Below the pieces are notes generated by a model, which was given only the letters and a program-made list of their open reading frames with translations, was not told the origin of the DNA and did no database searches. The position numbers and the translations under genes are program-made. Shown here piece by piece: positions 47,801-56,214 of a stretch of DNA of 64,000 bases; positions within the stretch are counted from its first letter, which is position 1; each line of letters starts with the position of its first letter. The DNA comes from JAXMDS01 sp043777815 (lineage in GTDB: Bacteria > Pseudomonadota > Alphaproteobacteria > Rickettsiales > Rickettsiaceae): the NCBI GenBank assembly GCA_043777815.1, contig JAYWHH010000005.1, forward strand, positions 19,848-83,847, in the 5' to 3' direction.

Positions 47801-48172
47801 GAAATGGAGTCAATGAAAAATAATGAATCTAAAGCATTGGGTGAATATGAAAATGAAGGTGCGCCTGAAGCATTGAGTGAACATAAGGCACTTTATCAGC
47901 ATGAAAATGAAGGTGCGCCTGAATCATTAAATGAATATGAAAAAGATGAATCTGAAGAATTGGGCGAATGTGAATCATTTGTTCTAAACGCAGAAGATGT
48001 ACGTGGATCATTACTACCAAGACAAAATGAAAATAAACCTGAGTCGCTTTATCATCATGAAAATGATAGTAGTGATGAAGATTTAAAAAGGCATAATGAA
48101 GACCATGATCAAGACACAATGTTTGTAACAAATGTAGGTTTATTAGAAACAGTGTCCGCTGAACTCACTTAG
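44828..48172 (+). CDS. Giant coiled-coil protein with C-terminal repeats, candidate host-interaction protein
   Basis: A 1114-residue hydrophilic protein with no signal peptide. Residues 1-135 are a Lys/Glu-rich coiled coil. Residues 135-350 form a globular-looking unique part (GGWQIVSAPSESDKFFIKEI), then comes a further coiled coil at about 350-400 and helical regions to 700. From about residue 815 the chain is acidic and built of repeats. One unit is 11 residues (EYEKDKSEALS), in tandem near 935-970. Another is a cassette GECESFVLNAEDVRESLPPR found three times, at nucleotides 47410, 47734 and 47962. I recognise no family. Repeats of this kind, absent conserved enzymatic motifs, suggest protein-protein contact or secretion to the host, an inference only. 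Confidence 0.7.
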   Translation: MNTFGIDYDNVNWKRKKEPLEKKKEKEAEINLENKKKAEMEIKTEDKKKEETEISLENKKKAEKLQKKEEDKKAREIKILEKQKKAVDEKVEKLNKEFQVKKAKAIQTEAKVIQAKAESEAITDEINKKKGIISLIQNNDYKTRTTNLGFSDDLSNIQNHEEIGGWQIVSAPSESDKFFIKEIKGREKIFTSLEEFINKYTNSKSVNNETKISDKINSEFVPIANIILSLLSFLNISGATLSSIVNTFETYDELKNSKPFVAFIKEFNLAVHRTIFNVFKLIFSLKIAPHNDIFNLIKESNIDSDTMTLKTKAIKCPETIKAHLEVYSRSILQDTSSEEKALEAISQHNRNKKENATLCQLNAELTEKNNDLREENQELKKQIKVLKKNKELQIRSISPSISPSRYTMDAQDGNFEQLKENNKCKLRNAKSNFVEQEIRSEVISEFMVDIVSEDLKSKLGNINIILLDHPKLLKQVKKETRDKLEKDIELTKDQISFLEIYLKQFQDFQFQNKIKALKKHITLNALTGYNFNECEEGILKVEILNKVKYYSVLFEFIQNNLKEKFKNKELFDKEMGKIEEGLNIIKEYKICELEKHTLESYNKNRVDYLHYLGCENIHKKMEEKVSERMKINKHTACKSLIVSPGVSSNEDSEDNDPNVESIKTKRKTKKKKEVFSLELSPTSCNNKQSDSSKKEKEIEESQSGIYKLEPHRNIEKNSIIGEKNLEGLMNKVNKMQDKSDEQSLPLLILSAPIKNIDSSKADCFKSLNNQGNESIIKDYNKSKDQDISILNQVKSITDNSKSLNFTKKTEPVECVKDLKNDEPEALYQRENEDGTEALYQRENEDVHEALNEHEKDKPEALGECESFVLNAEDVRESLPPRQNEMESMKKDEPESLISEQNEMESMKNNESKALSKYEKDQSEALYHHEKDRSKALSEYEKDRSEALSEYEKDKSEALSEYEKDKSEALGECESFVLNAEDVRESLPPRQNEMESMKNNESKALGEYENEGAPEALSEHKALYQHENEGAPESLNEYEKDESEELGECESFVLNAEDVRGSLLPRQNENKPESLYHHENDSSDEDLKRHNEDHDQDTMFVTNVGLLETVSAELT
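47283..48060 (+). repeat. In-frame repeat array inside the giant protein gene
   Basis: Short units of 33 bp (11 codons) recur in tandem at about 47638-47736. The longer cassette recurs 324 and 228 bp apart, both multiples of three, so the reading frame is preserved. Copies are 90-100% alike, indicating recent expansion. Confidence 0.88.
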
Positions 48173-48309
48173 AAGTGCGCCAGTTACGCCGCCCTGCTGA
48201 ACTAATTAGAGACCCGTCCTGTTGAACTCACTTAGAAGTGCGCCAGTTACGCCGCCCTGCTGAACTAATTAGAGCCCCGTCCTTTTGAACTCACTTAGAA
48301 ATGCCAGTT
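48161..48309. repeat. GC-rich 63-bp tandem repeat overlapping a stop codon
   Basis: Units start gaactcactt at 48161, 48224 and 48287, exactly 63 bp apart; two are complete and the third is partial. The first contains the stop codon of the giant gene. The unit is over 50% GC, far above its surroundings, and contains the inverted repeat CACTTagAAGTG. Confidence 0.92.
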
Positions 48310-48344
48310 ACCATGTACAACTTTTTGTTTTAACCACATATTTA

Positions 48345-48818
48345 CTACGTTTTAATTTTATATAATCTTTTAATAGTAAAAATAAATCCACCTAAGCTTA
48401 ATGCCATGTCGGCTACATTAAAAGTAGCAAAATAATAACTTTCATAGTGTAAAGAAATGAAATCAAATACGCCTCCGTGATATATTCGATCTATGATATT
48501 TCCTAAAGCTCCTCCTATAATTAGAGCACCAACTAAATATTCTTTTTCAGCAATAAGATATTTATATAGATATTTGATCAGTAATAAATTCAAACATAAA
48601 AGAATATAGTTGCTGTAGGAATAGTATGAAAGTATTCCAAAACTAATTCCATAGTTCCATACGAAAACTAAATTGAAATATTCATTTATCTTAACCGAAT
48701 AGCCCGGTTGTTGTTTTAGATAATTTATCAAATAAAGCTTAGTAACTTGATCTAAAAAAATTACTAATATTCCAATAACAAATAGTACATATTTTTTTTG
48801 TTTAGGAATTGAATACAT
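48345..48818 (-). CDS. lspA: Lipoprotein signal peptidase LspA
   Basis: The membrane aspartic protease that cleaves diacylated prolipoproteins. The 157 residues have four hydrophobic helices. The motifs DQVTKLYL, VWNYGISFGI, GGALGNIIDRIYHGGVFDF (first catalytic Asp in NIIDR) and FATFNVADMALSLG (second Asp in NVAD) are intact. Substrates would include the lipoprotein at 36880. Confidence 0.96.
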   Translation of the reverse strand: MYSIPKQKKYVLFVIGILVIFLDQVTKLYLINYLKQQPGYSVKINEYFNLVFVWNYGISFGILSYYSYSNYILLCLNLLLIKYLYKYLIAEKEYLVGALIIGGALGNIIDRIYHGGVFDFISLHYESYYFATFNVADMALSLGGFIFTIKRLYKIKT

Positions 48819-48932
48819 GATAAAAAACTCAGGTATAGACTTTATATTCTACTATAAAATACAGGGCTATTAGAAATTCGCCTTCGAATAAAAAGGAGTG
48901 TATAATTTTATTATATCTAAACATAATATAAC

Positions 48933-49310
48933 ATGGCTTATAGTTTAAAATTGATGGATCATTATGAAAATCCTAGAAACGTTGGCTCTTTAGGAAAAGA
49001 TGAGAAAAATATTGGCAGTGCTATTGTTGGGGCTCCAGCTTGTGGAGATGTGATGAAAATGCAAATTAGTGTTAGTTCTGAAGGAATTATACTAGATGCT
49101 AAATTTAAAACTTTTGGATGTGGCTCTGCAATAGCTTCAAGCTCCCTTGCGACAGAGATGATTAAAGGCAAAAGCTTAGATGAAGCATGTCAAATTACTA
49201 ATAAAGATATAGCACAGGAACTAAGTCTCCCACCAATTAAATTACATTGCTCTTTGTTGGCTGAAGAGGCAATAAAAAAAGCTGTAGAAAACTATAGAAG
49301 TCGCTCTTAA
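48933..49310 (+). CDS. iscU: Iron-sulfur cluster scaffold IscU
   Basis: The scaffold on which IscS builds Fe-S clusters. The 125 residues keep the three ligand cysteines and the aspartate in APACGDVMKM, TFGCGSAIAS and LHCSLLAEEAI, and a PPIKLH chaperone-recognition segment (usual LPPVKLH). IscS and the HscA/HscB chaperones are not adjacent; an A-type protein gene follows 63 bp later. Confidence 0.96.
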   Translation: MAYSLKLMDHYENPRNVGSLGKDEKNIGSAIVGAPACGDVMKMQISVSSEGIILDAKFKTFGCGSAIASSSLATEMIKGKSLDEACQITNKDIAQELSLPPIKLHCSLLAEEAIKKAVENYRSRS

Positions 49311-49373
49311 AAAAAGTATTTCTTAGTTTTGTAAACAAATTTTCTAATACAAAAAATTTTTTAAACATACGTT

Positions 49374-49712
49374 ATGGACAATTTAGACAAAGATGTAATA
49401 AACATTAGTAATTCTGCTGCACAGGCGCTGAAAAACCTATCCTCATTACATATGTCAAATATAAGATTAAGTGTTAAAACAGGCGGATGCTCAGGATTTA
49501 AATATAATTTAGATTTTGCGAGACATAGTTTGCCATTTGAAGAAACTATTGTAATAGACGAAACATTCAAACTATTTATAGATCCTAAAGCAATTATGTA
49601 CATTATGGGAACAGAAATGGATTATGAAGAAGATGATTTTAAAAGTGGTTTTATATTTAGAAATCCTAACGAGAAAGCCAAGTGCGGCTGTGGAAAATCT
49701 TTTGGAGTTTAA
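49374..49712 (+). CDS. iscA: A-type Fe-S carrier (IscA/ErpA)
   Basis: A 112-residue HesB-family protein. The three conserved cysteines are in VKTGGCSGFKY and KCGCGKSFGV. Its place after iscU fits IscA, although ErpA cannot be excluded by sequence alone. Likely transcribed with iscU. Confidence 0.9.
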   Translation: MDNLDKDVINISNSAAQALKNLSSLHMSNIRLSVKTGGCSGFKYNLDFARHSLPFEETIVIDETFKLFIDPKAIMYIMGTEMDYEEDDFKSGFIFRNPNEKAKCGCGKSFGV

Positions 49713-49863
49713 GTATCCTGCTCTTATTTTATCAACATAAATTTCTAATTTATTTTACGATGGATTATTGGCGATTATCTATCTAGCTAAAATCAAATCT
49801 AATCTATTTAACTAGATATGACGCATGTGCTATTCATTGATGAACGATAGATATCAACTTAAT

Positions 49864-50748
49864 TTAATTTTCATTTAATTTTTTCATAGTCAAGCAAACT
49901 AATTTATATGCCTTGTTTTTAGAAATGCCAAAATCTACATTTATAATGCGAGATATATCATTTATAGATAGTTTATTGTTTAATAACTTAATTATTTCAC
50001 TCTCTATATCATTTTTAGTAGAAACTTGATTAAATCCATCTTCAAATTTTAATATCAACACTACTTCTCCCCTTATATTTAAATCTAAAAAATCTTTAAT
50101 TTTTCCTCTAAAAGTAGTTTGATGAAGCTTGGTTAGCTCTTTTGCTATACATAAATTCTGATTTCCTAAAATAGTTAGCATGACTGCTAAAGTATTTTGT
50201 AATCTTTTGGCAGTTTCATAAAAAATAAAAACATGACTATTGGATTTAAATTTCATAGAGATTAATTGTAAATCTAGTACATGTTCAAAAAATTCCTTCT
50301 TACACTCTACTTCTTTTGGTATAAAGCCCAGAAAAGTAAAATTTGCAAAATCAAATCCCGATAAAACAACTCCATTTATTAGTGCGCATGGACCGGGTAA
50401 AAAATCTATTTCTACTTCGTTTTTAATTAAAAATTCTAATAATTTAGATCCGGGGTCTGAGATACATGGCGTACCAGCATCTGTAACCAAGCTAACAATA
50501 TTTGACGGATCCTTGATTTTAGATAAAACAAATTTATGCTGAAATTCAGCCTCTACATCCTTGTTATATACGAATAATCTTTTATTTTGTACGATTGTAT
50601 ACTTATCTAGTAATTTTCGTGTGACCCTGGTATCTTCACAAAAGATTATATTTGATTGAGTTAGGCATGTCAGTGCTCGCTTGGTTATATCTTCTAAGTT
50701 TCCAATAGGAGTAGCAACTACATATAATTTACCTGGTAAAAAGTCCAT
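49864..50748 (-). CDS. rsmI: 16S rRNA (cytidine-2'-O)-methyltransferase RsmI
   Basis: A SAM-dependent tetrapyrrole-methylase-fold enzyme modifying C1402. The 294 residues have YVVATPIGNLEDIT, IFCEDTRVTRKLL, SLVTDAGTPCISDPGSKL, FLPGPCALINGVVLSGF and FYETAKRLQNTL. The C-terminal helical region with NDISRIINVDFGISKNKAYK is also typical. Divergent from slt, 62 bp away. Confidence 0.96.
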   Translation of the reverse strand: MDFLPGKLYVVATPIGNLEDITKRALTCLTQSNIIFCEDTRVTRKLLDKYTIVQNKRLFVYNKDVEAEFQHKFVLSKIKDPSNIVSLVTDAGTPCISDPGSKLLEFLIKNEVEIDFLPGPCALINGVVLSGFDFANFTFLGFIPKEVECKKEFFEHVLDLQLISMKFKSNSHVFIFYETAKRLQNTLAVMLTILGNQNLCIAKELTKLHQTTFRGKIKDFLDLNIRGEVVLILKFEDGFNQVSTKNDIESEIIKLLNNKLSINDISRIINVDFGISKNKAYKLVCLTMKKLNEN

Positions 50749-50810
50749 AATTCTGATATATGAATATATTACTAATATATAATTAGTATATAACCCTATC
50801 CACGTTTAAA

Positions 50811-52907
50811 TTGAAAAGCAAATTTTTTAGGCTTTGCTACTTTACAGTCCTACCTTGGTTTTTTTGGTATCCAGTTATCATTTTGCCTAAAAGTTCTTTA
50901 ACTTCTAAAAATATACCTAGTACAACCTCAATTCTTGAAGATGATATTGGAAAAAATATAAATCTGATAGAAAATGAAAAATATAATCTAGTTTTTTCTA
51001 AAAATGAGGTGGTAAAAAAAATTGCAATCTCTGAACAATATCTAAAACAAAGTAAACAAGATGTAGTAAAAATTATGGAATTTGTTAGTAAAAATCCAAA
51101 GTGGCCCACAAAAAATCTTTTACTAAAAAAAATAGAACAAAGTTTTGATGACACAACAAAGTTGAGCCTTATTTTTAGTTGGCTATCGAAATACCAGCCT
51201 ACCACAGATAATGGAATTAAACATTACGCTTTAAGTTTGTTAGCTTATAAATCTAAATTTACGAATCAAGATTTGGAATTATTAAAAAAAGCTTGGATCA
51301 CATGTAAATTTAATGAGTTGGAGTTGATAAACTTTACGTATCGTTTAAATAATATAGATCTAAAAAATTTAACTAACGAAAATCAAACCAAATTTTCAAA
51401 AAAAAATAAAAAAATAAGCTTAGTAAATACTGATTTACTTCAAGAAAAATTAGGCTTTATTATCAGTAAAGCTTTCACTACGACAGAAATAAATAAAAAA
51501 TTAAAGATCCAATTAATTGCTATAATGCCTATTGCCAAGATAATAGATGACAAATATGTCTTTTATATTCAAAGCATAATTAAGTTAATTGATTCTAATA
51601 AAAATAATGCAAAAAACATATATAATAATTTACCCAAGTTGCACAAAGCTAATGATTTTATTATATTTCTGCATCTACAAGCAATGTATCAAAATATTAA
51701 ATTTGAATCTAAGATTTCTAATCAAGATCTTGCTTTAATAACAAAAGCAAAAAAACCAAATACCTTAAAATCAAGTTGGTGGAATATTATAAATTGTTAT
51801 ACTAGAGAGCATTTATTAGAAGAAAAATATAAAGATGCGCTTAAGCTGCTTAATTCAATCGAATTTGATGATTTTCATTCAGAGTCAAATAGAGCAGATC
51901 ATTTATTTTTAAAAGGCTTTACTTGCTACAAAAATGGCAATTTGGACAATAGTTTAAAAATCTTTCAAAAAGGTATAAAAAATGTTAAAACTATCAACAA
52001 TGTTTCTAAGTTCAAATATTGGGCAGCATGCATAAACGAACTTTTAAACCAATATGATTCATCTAAAAAATTATTTATAGAAACCTCAGAGCTCTTTTAT
52101 ACTTTTTATGGACAAATGGCAATGAAAAAATTGGGCCATACCTTAAATAAAAATGAATTGCTAAAGAAAATAGATTATCCAAAAATTAAAATGACTGATG
52201 AGGTAACGGCAGTTAGTTATTTAATGAAATATTCAAAAAATTTGTCTCTTAAAAAGCGTTTTGTTTATGGATTAATAGATAGATCTAATAAGCTTGAATC
52301 AATTGCAATATATAAAATAATTGCTAAACATCAAAATTATTTTCTAAATACAGAAACAGCTAAAACGTTAATGAATAAATATAATGTTTTTTTATCTGAA
52401 GGCTTTCCAATTTATAAATTTTCTAAAATGCATACGGAGCCTGAACTTGTGCATGCTATTACTAGACAAGAATCAAGTTTTGATTCTACAGCAGTTGCTT
52501 TTGATGGTGGACTTGGACTTATGCAGTTAATGCCAAATTCTGCTAAATCTATTGCTGCAAAACTTAATATAACGTTAGATATGAGCAAAATTAAAGATGC
52601 GGATTATAATGTTGAATTAGGTAGCTTTTACTTAAAAAATAATATAGAAATATTGAATTCTTGTCTTTTGGGTATTTATAGTTACAATTGTGGCAAGCAT
52701 AGAGTAAAAAAATATCCAGAATTATTTACAAATTTCAATATATTAAAAAATGATTTAGATATTCTCGATATAATGGAAAAATTTCCAGTTAATATTAGTA
52801 GAGAATACGGCAAGAGAGTTTGGTCAAATTATATGATATATCTGGTTTTGATTCATGGTAAGCTGAATTTTTCAGATATGAAATTAAATCAAAACATTCC
52901 ATTTTGA
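50811..52907 (+). CDS. slt: Soluble lytic murein transglycosylase
   Basis: A 698-residue periplasmic transglycosylase. A hydrophobic N-terminus (YFTVLPWFFWYPVIILP) acts as a signal. A long helical superhelical region with TPR-like segments (residues 100-520) precedes the SLT domain. The catalytic Glu is in ITRQESSFDSTAVAFDGGLG, followed by LMQLMPNSAKSIA and YNCGKHRVKK. No ATG is near, so the TTG at 50811 is the likely start. It recycles peptidoglycan made by the PBP and RodA. Confidence 0.93.
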   Translation: MKSKFFRLCYFTVLPWFFWYPVIILPKSSLTSKNIPSTTSILEDDIGKNINLIENEKYNLVFSKNEVVKKIAISEQYLKQSKQDVVKIMEFVSKNPKWPTKNLLLKKIEQSFDDTTKLSLIFSWLSKYQPTTDNGIKHYALSLLAYKSKFTNQDLELLKKAWITCKFNELELINFTYRLNNIDLKNLTNENQTKFSKKNKKISLVNTDLLQEKLGFIISKAFTTTEINKKLKIQLIAIMPIAKIIDDKYVFYIQSIIKLIDSNKNNAKNIYNNLPKLHKANDFIIFLHLQAMYQNIKFESKISNQDLALITKAKKPNTLKSSWWNIINCYTREHLLEEKYKDALKLLNSIEFDDFHSESNRADHLFLKGFTCYKNGNLDNSLKIFQKGIKNVKTINNVSKFKYWAACINELLNQYDSSKKLFIETSELFYTFYGQMAMKKLGHTLNKNELLKKIDYPKIKMTDEVTAVSYLMKYSKNLSLKKRFVYGLIDRSNKLESIAIYKIIAKHQNYFLNTETAKTLMNKYNVFLSEGFPIYKFSKMHTEPELVHAITRQESSFDSTAVAFDGGLGLMQLMPNSAKSIAAKLNITLDMSKIKDADYNVELGSFYLKNNIEILNSCLLGIYSYNCGKHRVKKYPELFTNFNILKNDLDILDIMEKFPVNISREYGKRVWSNYMIYLVLIHGKLNFSDMKLNQNIPF

Positions 52908-52988
52908 TTGTTTTTTATCATTGATAAGCTTTGTTGCAAGATATATTGACAATATGGCAAAAATAAATAACTATAAAACATACTTAAG

Positions 52989-54389
52989 ATGAATTTTAAA
53001 ACTTTAGTGAATGCGGGAGCTCTACCTATTAGGTTAGACAGATTTATAAGATTACATTACCCTAACTTAACTCAAGGAATATTAGAAAAATCAATTCGCA
53101 ATAAGCTTATTTCAGTTGAAAATACTAAAATTAAAAGTGGGACTAGATTGATTAATGGTGTAAAAATTTTTTGTTGCAGCAGCTTAGATATTTATGCTAA
53201 TTCCAAAAAATCATATGACTTTAGTGAAGCCAGCATAGCCGTGGCAAATAAAATTATCACAAGTATCATTTATGAAAATGATTATTGTATTGTAATTAAC
53301 AAACCATCTGGTTTAGCTACGCAATTAGGAACTAAATTGACAAATTCAATTAATTGCGGTTTAAATGTATTGAATTACGTGATTGATTTAGTAATTGAAA
53401 CAGCATATCCAGATAATAGCTTAGAATGCAATAAAGAAAATAGAGAAAATTTTGAAAATATGAAAAGCGATTTATGTGATGAAGTTTTAAAAACATATTC
53501 AAAAATATCAAAGCGTTCTCTAGAATATATAATTTCTGAATTAAGTACATCAAATTTTCAGCTTTGTTATAAATTAGTTCATAGATTAGATCTTGATACT
53601 ACAGGGGGCTTAATAATTGCTAAACATAACGCTGGCGCTGTGGGATTACATCATGCATTGAAAAATAAATTATTAAGTAAATATTATGCAGCGGTATTAG
53701 AAATGAAAAATAGAGAATACTCAAATGTTATTTCAAATACTTTAAATAGTGAGAAGAAACTAAAAATTAATTACGGAGAGGAAGTTAGTCTTATGCAGTT
53801 AATTTCTAGCACTGAAAGGCATTTATTATGTCTTTTCAAGTTAATTAGTGGTAAAAAGCATCAATTAAGACGCCATGCATGTTTACTTGGTGCGCCAATA
53901 TTGTTTGATAAAAAATATTCAGATTTAGACGCCAATATAATGAATGAAAATTATAATACTAATGAATTTTCAGAATATCAAAGCTCAGATTATCAAAGTT
54001 CAGAATTGATTGTAAAATTAATAACTGATGAAAGTCGTGAATGGGATGAAATTATTGATCATATACGTAAATACATATGTTGTGAAAATAAACAAGATGA
54101 CTTGAAGCAAATTAACTCAATACAATCAGATTGTGCAACCAAAGTAGATTATGAAACAAAAATAGACTTCGCAACCAAAGTAGATTATGAAACAAAAATA
54201 GACTGCACAACAAAAAAACAATTTGTGCCAAAAATAGCCTTACATGCAATTTATCTAAAAATTCCTATCAACCAAGATGAATTAAACAAGGCCATCAAAG
54301 GATTTAAATTTAAATCTCAGTATATTTTAATTGATTTGCCTTATGGCTTTAGATTAATAACAACAAACTGTAATTTAAACTATATATAA
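52989..54389 (+). CDS. RluC/RluD-type pseudouridine synthase with inserts
   Basis: An N-terminal S4 domain (PIRLDRFIRLHYPNLTQG) and the catalytic motif KLVHRLDLDTTGGLIIAKH identify a large-subunit rRNA pseudouridine synthase of the RluA branch. KYYAAVLE, GKKHQLRRHACLLGAPILFD and the Cterminal LHAIYLKIPI are also conserved. At 466 residues it is about 150 longer than usual; inserts lie near 135-180 and 325-420. One insert contains a 12-residue repeat (ATKVDYETKIDF) from a 36-bp DNA duplication at 54135-54206. Which position it modifies cannot be told. Confidence 0.88.
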   Translation: MNFKTLVNAGALPIRLDRFIRLHYPNLTQGILEKSIRNKLISVENTKIKSGTRLINGVKIFCCSSLDIYANSKKSYDFSEASIAVANKIITSIIYENDYCIVINKPSGLATQLGTKLTNSINCGLNVLNYVIDLVIETAYPDNSLECNKENRENFENMKSDLCDEVLKTYSKISKRSLEYIISELSTSNFQLCYKLVHRLDLDTTGGLIIAKHNAGAVGLHHALKNKLLSKYYAAVLEMKNREYSNVISNTLNSEKKLKINYGEEVSLMQLISSTERHLLCLFKLISGKKHQLRRHACLLGAPILFDKKYSDLDANIMNENYNTNEFSEYQSSDYQSSELIVKLITDESREWDEIIDHIRKYICCENKQDDLKQINSIQSDCATKVDYETKIDFATKVDYETKIDCTTKKQFVPKIALHAIYLKIPINQDELNKAIKGFKFKSQYILIDLPYGFRLITTNCNLNYI

Positions 54390-54528
54390 GATAGGTTAGT
54401 TAACTAACCATATTATGATTTTGTATTTTAAATGAGGTCTCCTATAAAATATTTTTAACGTAAAAAGAAGATTTAATAAACTTCAGCCACATGCAAAAAT
54501 ATAAGATGTTTAATCTTTACCTGCTTAT

Positions 54529-54556
54529 TTGTAAATATTAGTTTATCTGCTATAAT
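54529..54556 (+). promoter_or_regulatory. Probable tlc promoter
   Basis: TTGTAA at 54529-54534, a 16-bp spacer and a perfect TATAAT at 54551-54556, about 33 bp before the ATG. Confidence 0.5.
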
Positions 54557-54588
54557 CTAAGAGCAAACTTTTATTTAAGCAAAATTTT

Positions 54589-56127
54589 ATGTCACAGAAT
54601 AAAACTTCTGATGATTTTACAGGCCTTAGAGGTATACTTTGGCCAATTCATCAATTTGAACTAAAAAAGTTCTTGCCTATGGGCTTCCTGATGATGTGTA
54701 TTCTTTTTAATTACAATGTCTTAAGAGATACCAAGGATACTTTGGTAATTAATGCTCCAGGTAGCGGGGCTGAGTCTTTAAGTTTTTTAAAACTTTTTGG
54801 AGTTACTCCAGCCGCAGTATTATTTATTGCATTATTTTTTAAACTATCAAATATTCTTAGCAAAGAGAAGTTATTTTATGTGATTGGAGGCGTGTTTGTT
54901 GGCTTTTTTGGTATATTTGGTTTCATTATTTATCCAAATATAGACTTGTTTCATATGAGCTTGGAAACTATACAGTCACTACAAGCTGCTTATCCAAATA
55001 TGCACTGGTCTGTTCCAGTGATAGGAAACTGGAGTTTTAGTTTATTTTATATTTTTTCAGAACTTTGGGGCAGTGTTTTTATTTCAATGTTCTTTTGGCA
55101 ACTTGCTAACAGTATTACTAAGATGAATGAAGCCAAAAGATTTTATGCTTTGTTTGGTATAGTAGGAAATTTAGGTCTTTTAGCAGCTGGTCAATTAATA
55201 ACCAAAGCAGCTGATTATGCACAGGCTCAGGTTAGCTTGGGACTTGCAACAGATGCAGAAAGCTTTGCGCTAAATATTAAAGTTTTGATGATTTTAGTAA
55301 CAGTAGTTGGAGCTTTAATGTTATTAACTTATCGTTGGATACATACCAACGTAATGACTGATCCAAAGCTTTACAACCCTGAGGAAATTAATACCACCAA
55401 GAAAAAGAAAGAAAAAATGGGAATTGGGGCTAGCTTCACCTACATTTTAAGCAACCCGCATCTGTTATATATAGCAGTTATAGTTTTTGCTTATGGAACT
55501 AGTATTAATTTAATAGAAGGTGTATGGAAAAACCAAGTCAAAATTGCATTCCCAGATAAAAATGACTTTAGTCGTTTTATGGGTCAATTTACTACGATCA
55601 CTGGAGCAGTAACTATAAGTGCAATGATTATTGCTAACAATTTGTTAAGAAAATTTAGCTGGGTAACGTGTGCGATAATAACCCCTATGTTAGTATTGGT
55701 TACTTCTGCTTTATTCTTCTTCTTTGTATGGACTGGGTCTACAAGCACTCCAGATACCATAATTTTTGGTGGTTTCACTGTAGTTTTAGCTGCTGTGATC
55801 GTTGGACTTATTCAAAACGTTTTGTCTAAAGGTACCAAATATGCTTTGTTTGATGCAACTAAACAAATGGCGTATATACCATTAGATAATGAAGCTAAAA
55901 CTAAAGGACAAGCAGCTGTCGAAGTAATAGCCGGTAGAGGTGGAAAATCAGGCGGCGCCCTTATTCAATTTGCTTTATTGAGCTTAATAGGAGGAAGTGT
56001 AAGTCTCTCTTCTTTAACCTACATATTGGGTCCTGTAGTAATTTGCGTTTGTTTAGCATGGTTGGTATCAGTATTGAAAATTAATCAAAGCATGATAGCA
56101 ATAGAAAAAGCTAATCTTAAAAACTGA
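54589..56127 (+). CDS. tlc: ATP/ADP translocase (Tlc, NTT family)
   Basis: A 512-residue membrane exchanger that imports host ATP for bacterial ADP, a hallmark of Rickettsiales, Chlamydiae and similar intracellular bacteria. It has about eleven or twelve hydrophobic helices, the N-terminal FNYNVLRDTKDTLVINAPGS signature, the LWGSVFISMFFWQLANSIT helix, KFYALFGIVGNLGL-like RFYALFGIVGNLGL, and DATKQMAYIPLD with GKSGGALIQF near the end. All are characteristic. A 13-base stretch containing AAAAACTGA, the stop context, is duplicated just after the gene. Confidence 0.97.
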   Translation: MSQNKTSDDFTGLRGILWPIHQFELKKFLPMGFLMMCILFNYNVLRDTKDTLVINAPGSGAESLSFLKLFGVTPAAVLFIALFFKLSNILSKEKLFYVIGGVFVGFFGIFGFIIYPNIDLFHMSLETIQSLQAAYPNMHWSVPVIGNWSFSLFYIFSELWGSVFISMFFWQLANSITKMNEAKRFYALFGIVGNLGLLAAGQLITKAADYAQAQVSLGLATDAESFALNIKVLMILVTVVGALMLLTYRWIHTNVMTDPKLYNPEEINTTKKKKEKMGIGASFTYILSNPHLLYIAVIVFAYGTSINLIEGVWKNQVKIAFPDKNDFSRFMGQFTTITGAVTISAMIIANNLLRKFSWVTCAIITPMLVLVTSALFFFFVWTGSTSTPDTIIFGGFTVVLAAVIVGLIQNVLSKGTKYALFDATKQMAYIPLDNEAKTKGQAAVEVIAGRGGKSGGALIQFALLSLIGGSVSLSSLTYILGPVVICVCLAWLVSVLKINQSMIAIEKANLKN

Positions 56128-56214
56128 ATCAAAAACTGATAATGTAAATCTATTTTGGTTTAGTAAAATTCTATTATGGTAAAATATAGTCTATGTATCC
56201 TACCATATTCATAA

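Noticed and set aside
47241..48131. Several minus-strand frames rich in His/Leu or Ser/Phe
   Set aside because: They are antisense to the in-frame repeat array of the giant gene and inherit openness from its codon bias.
48161..48309. Insertion-sequence remnant
   Set aside because: No transposase, terminal inverted repeats or target duplication; a simple tandem repeat explains it.
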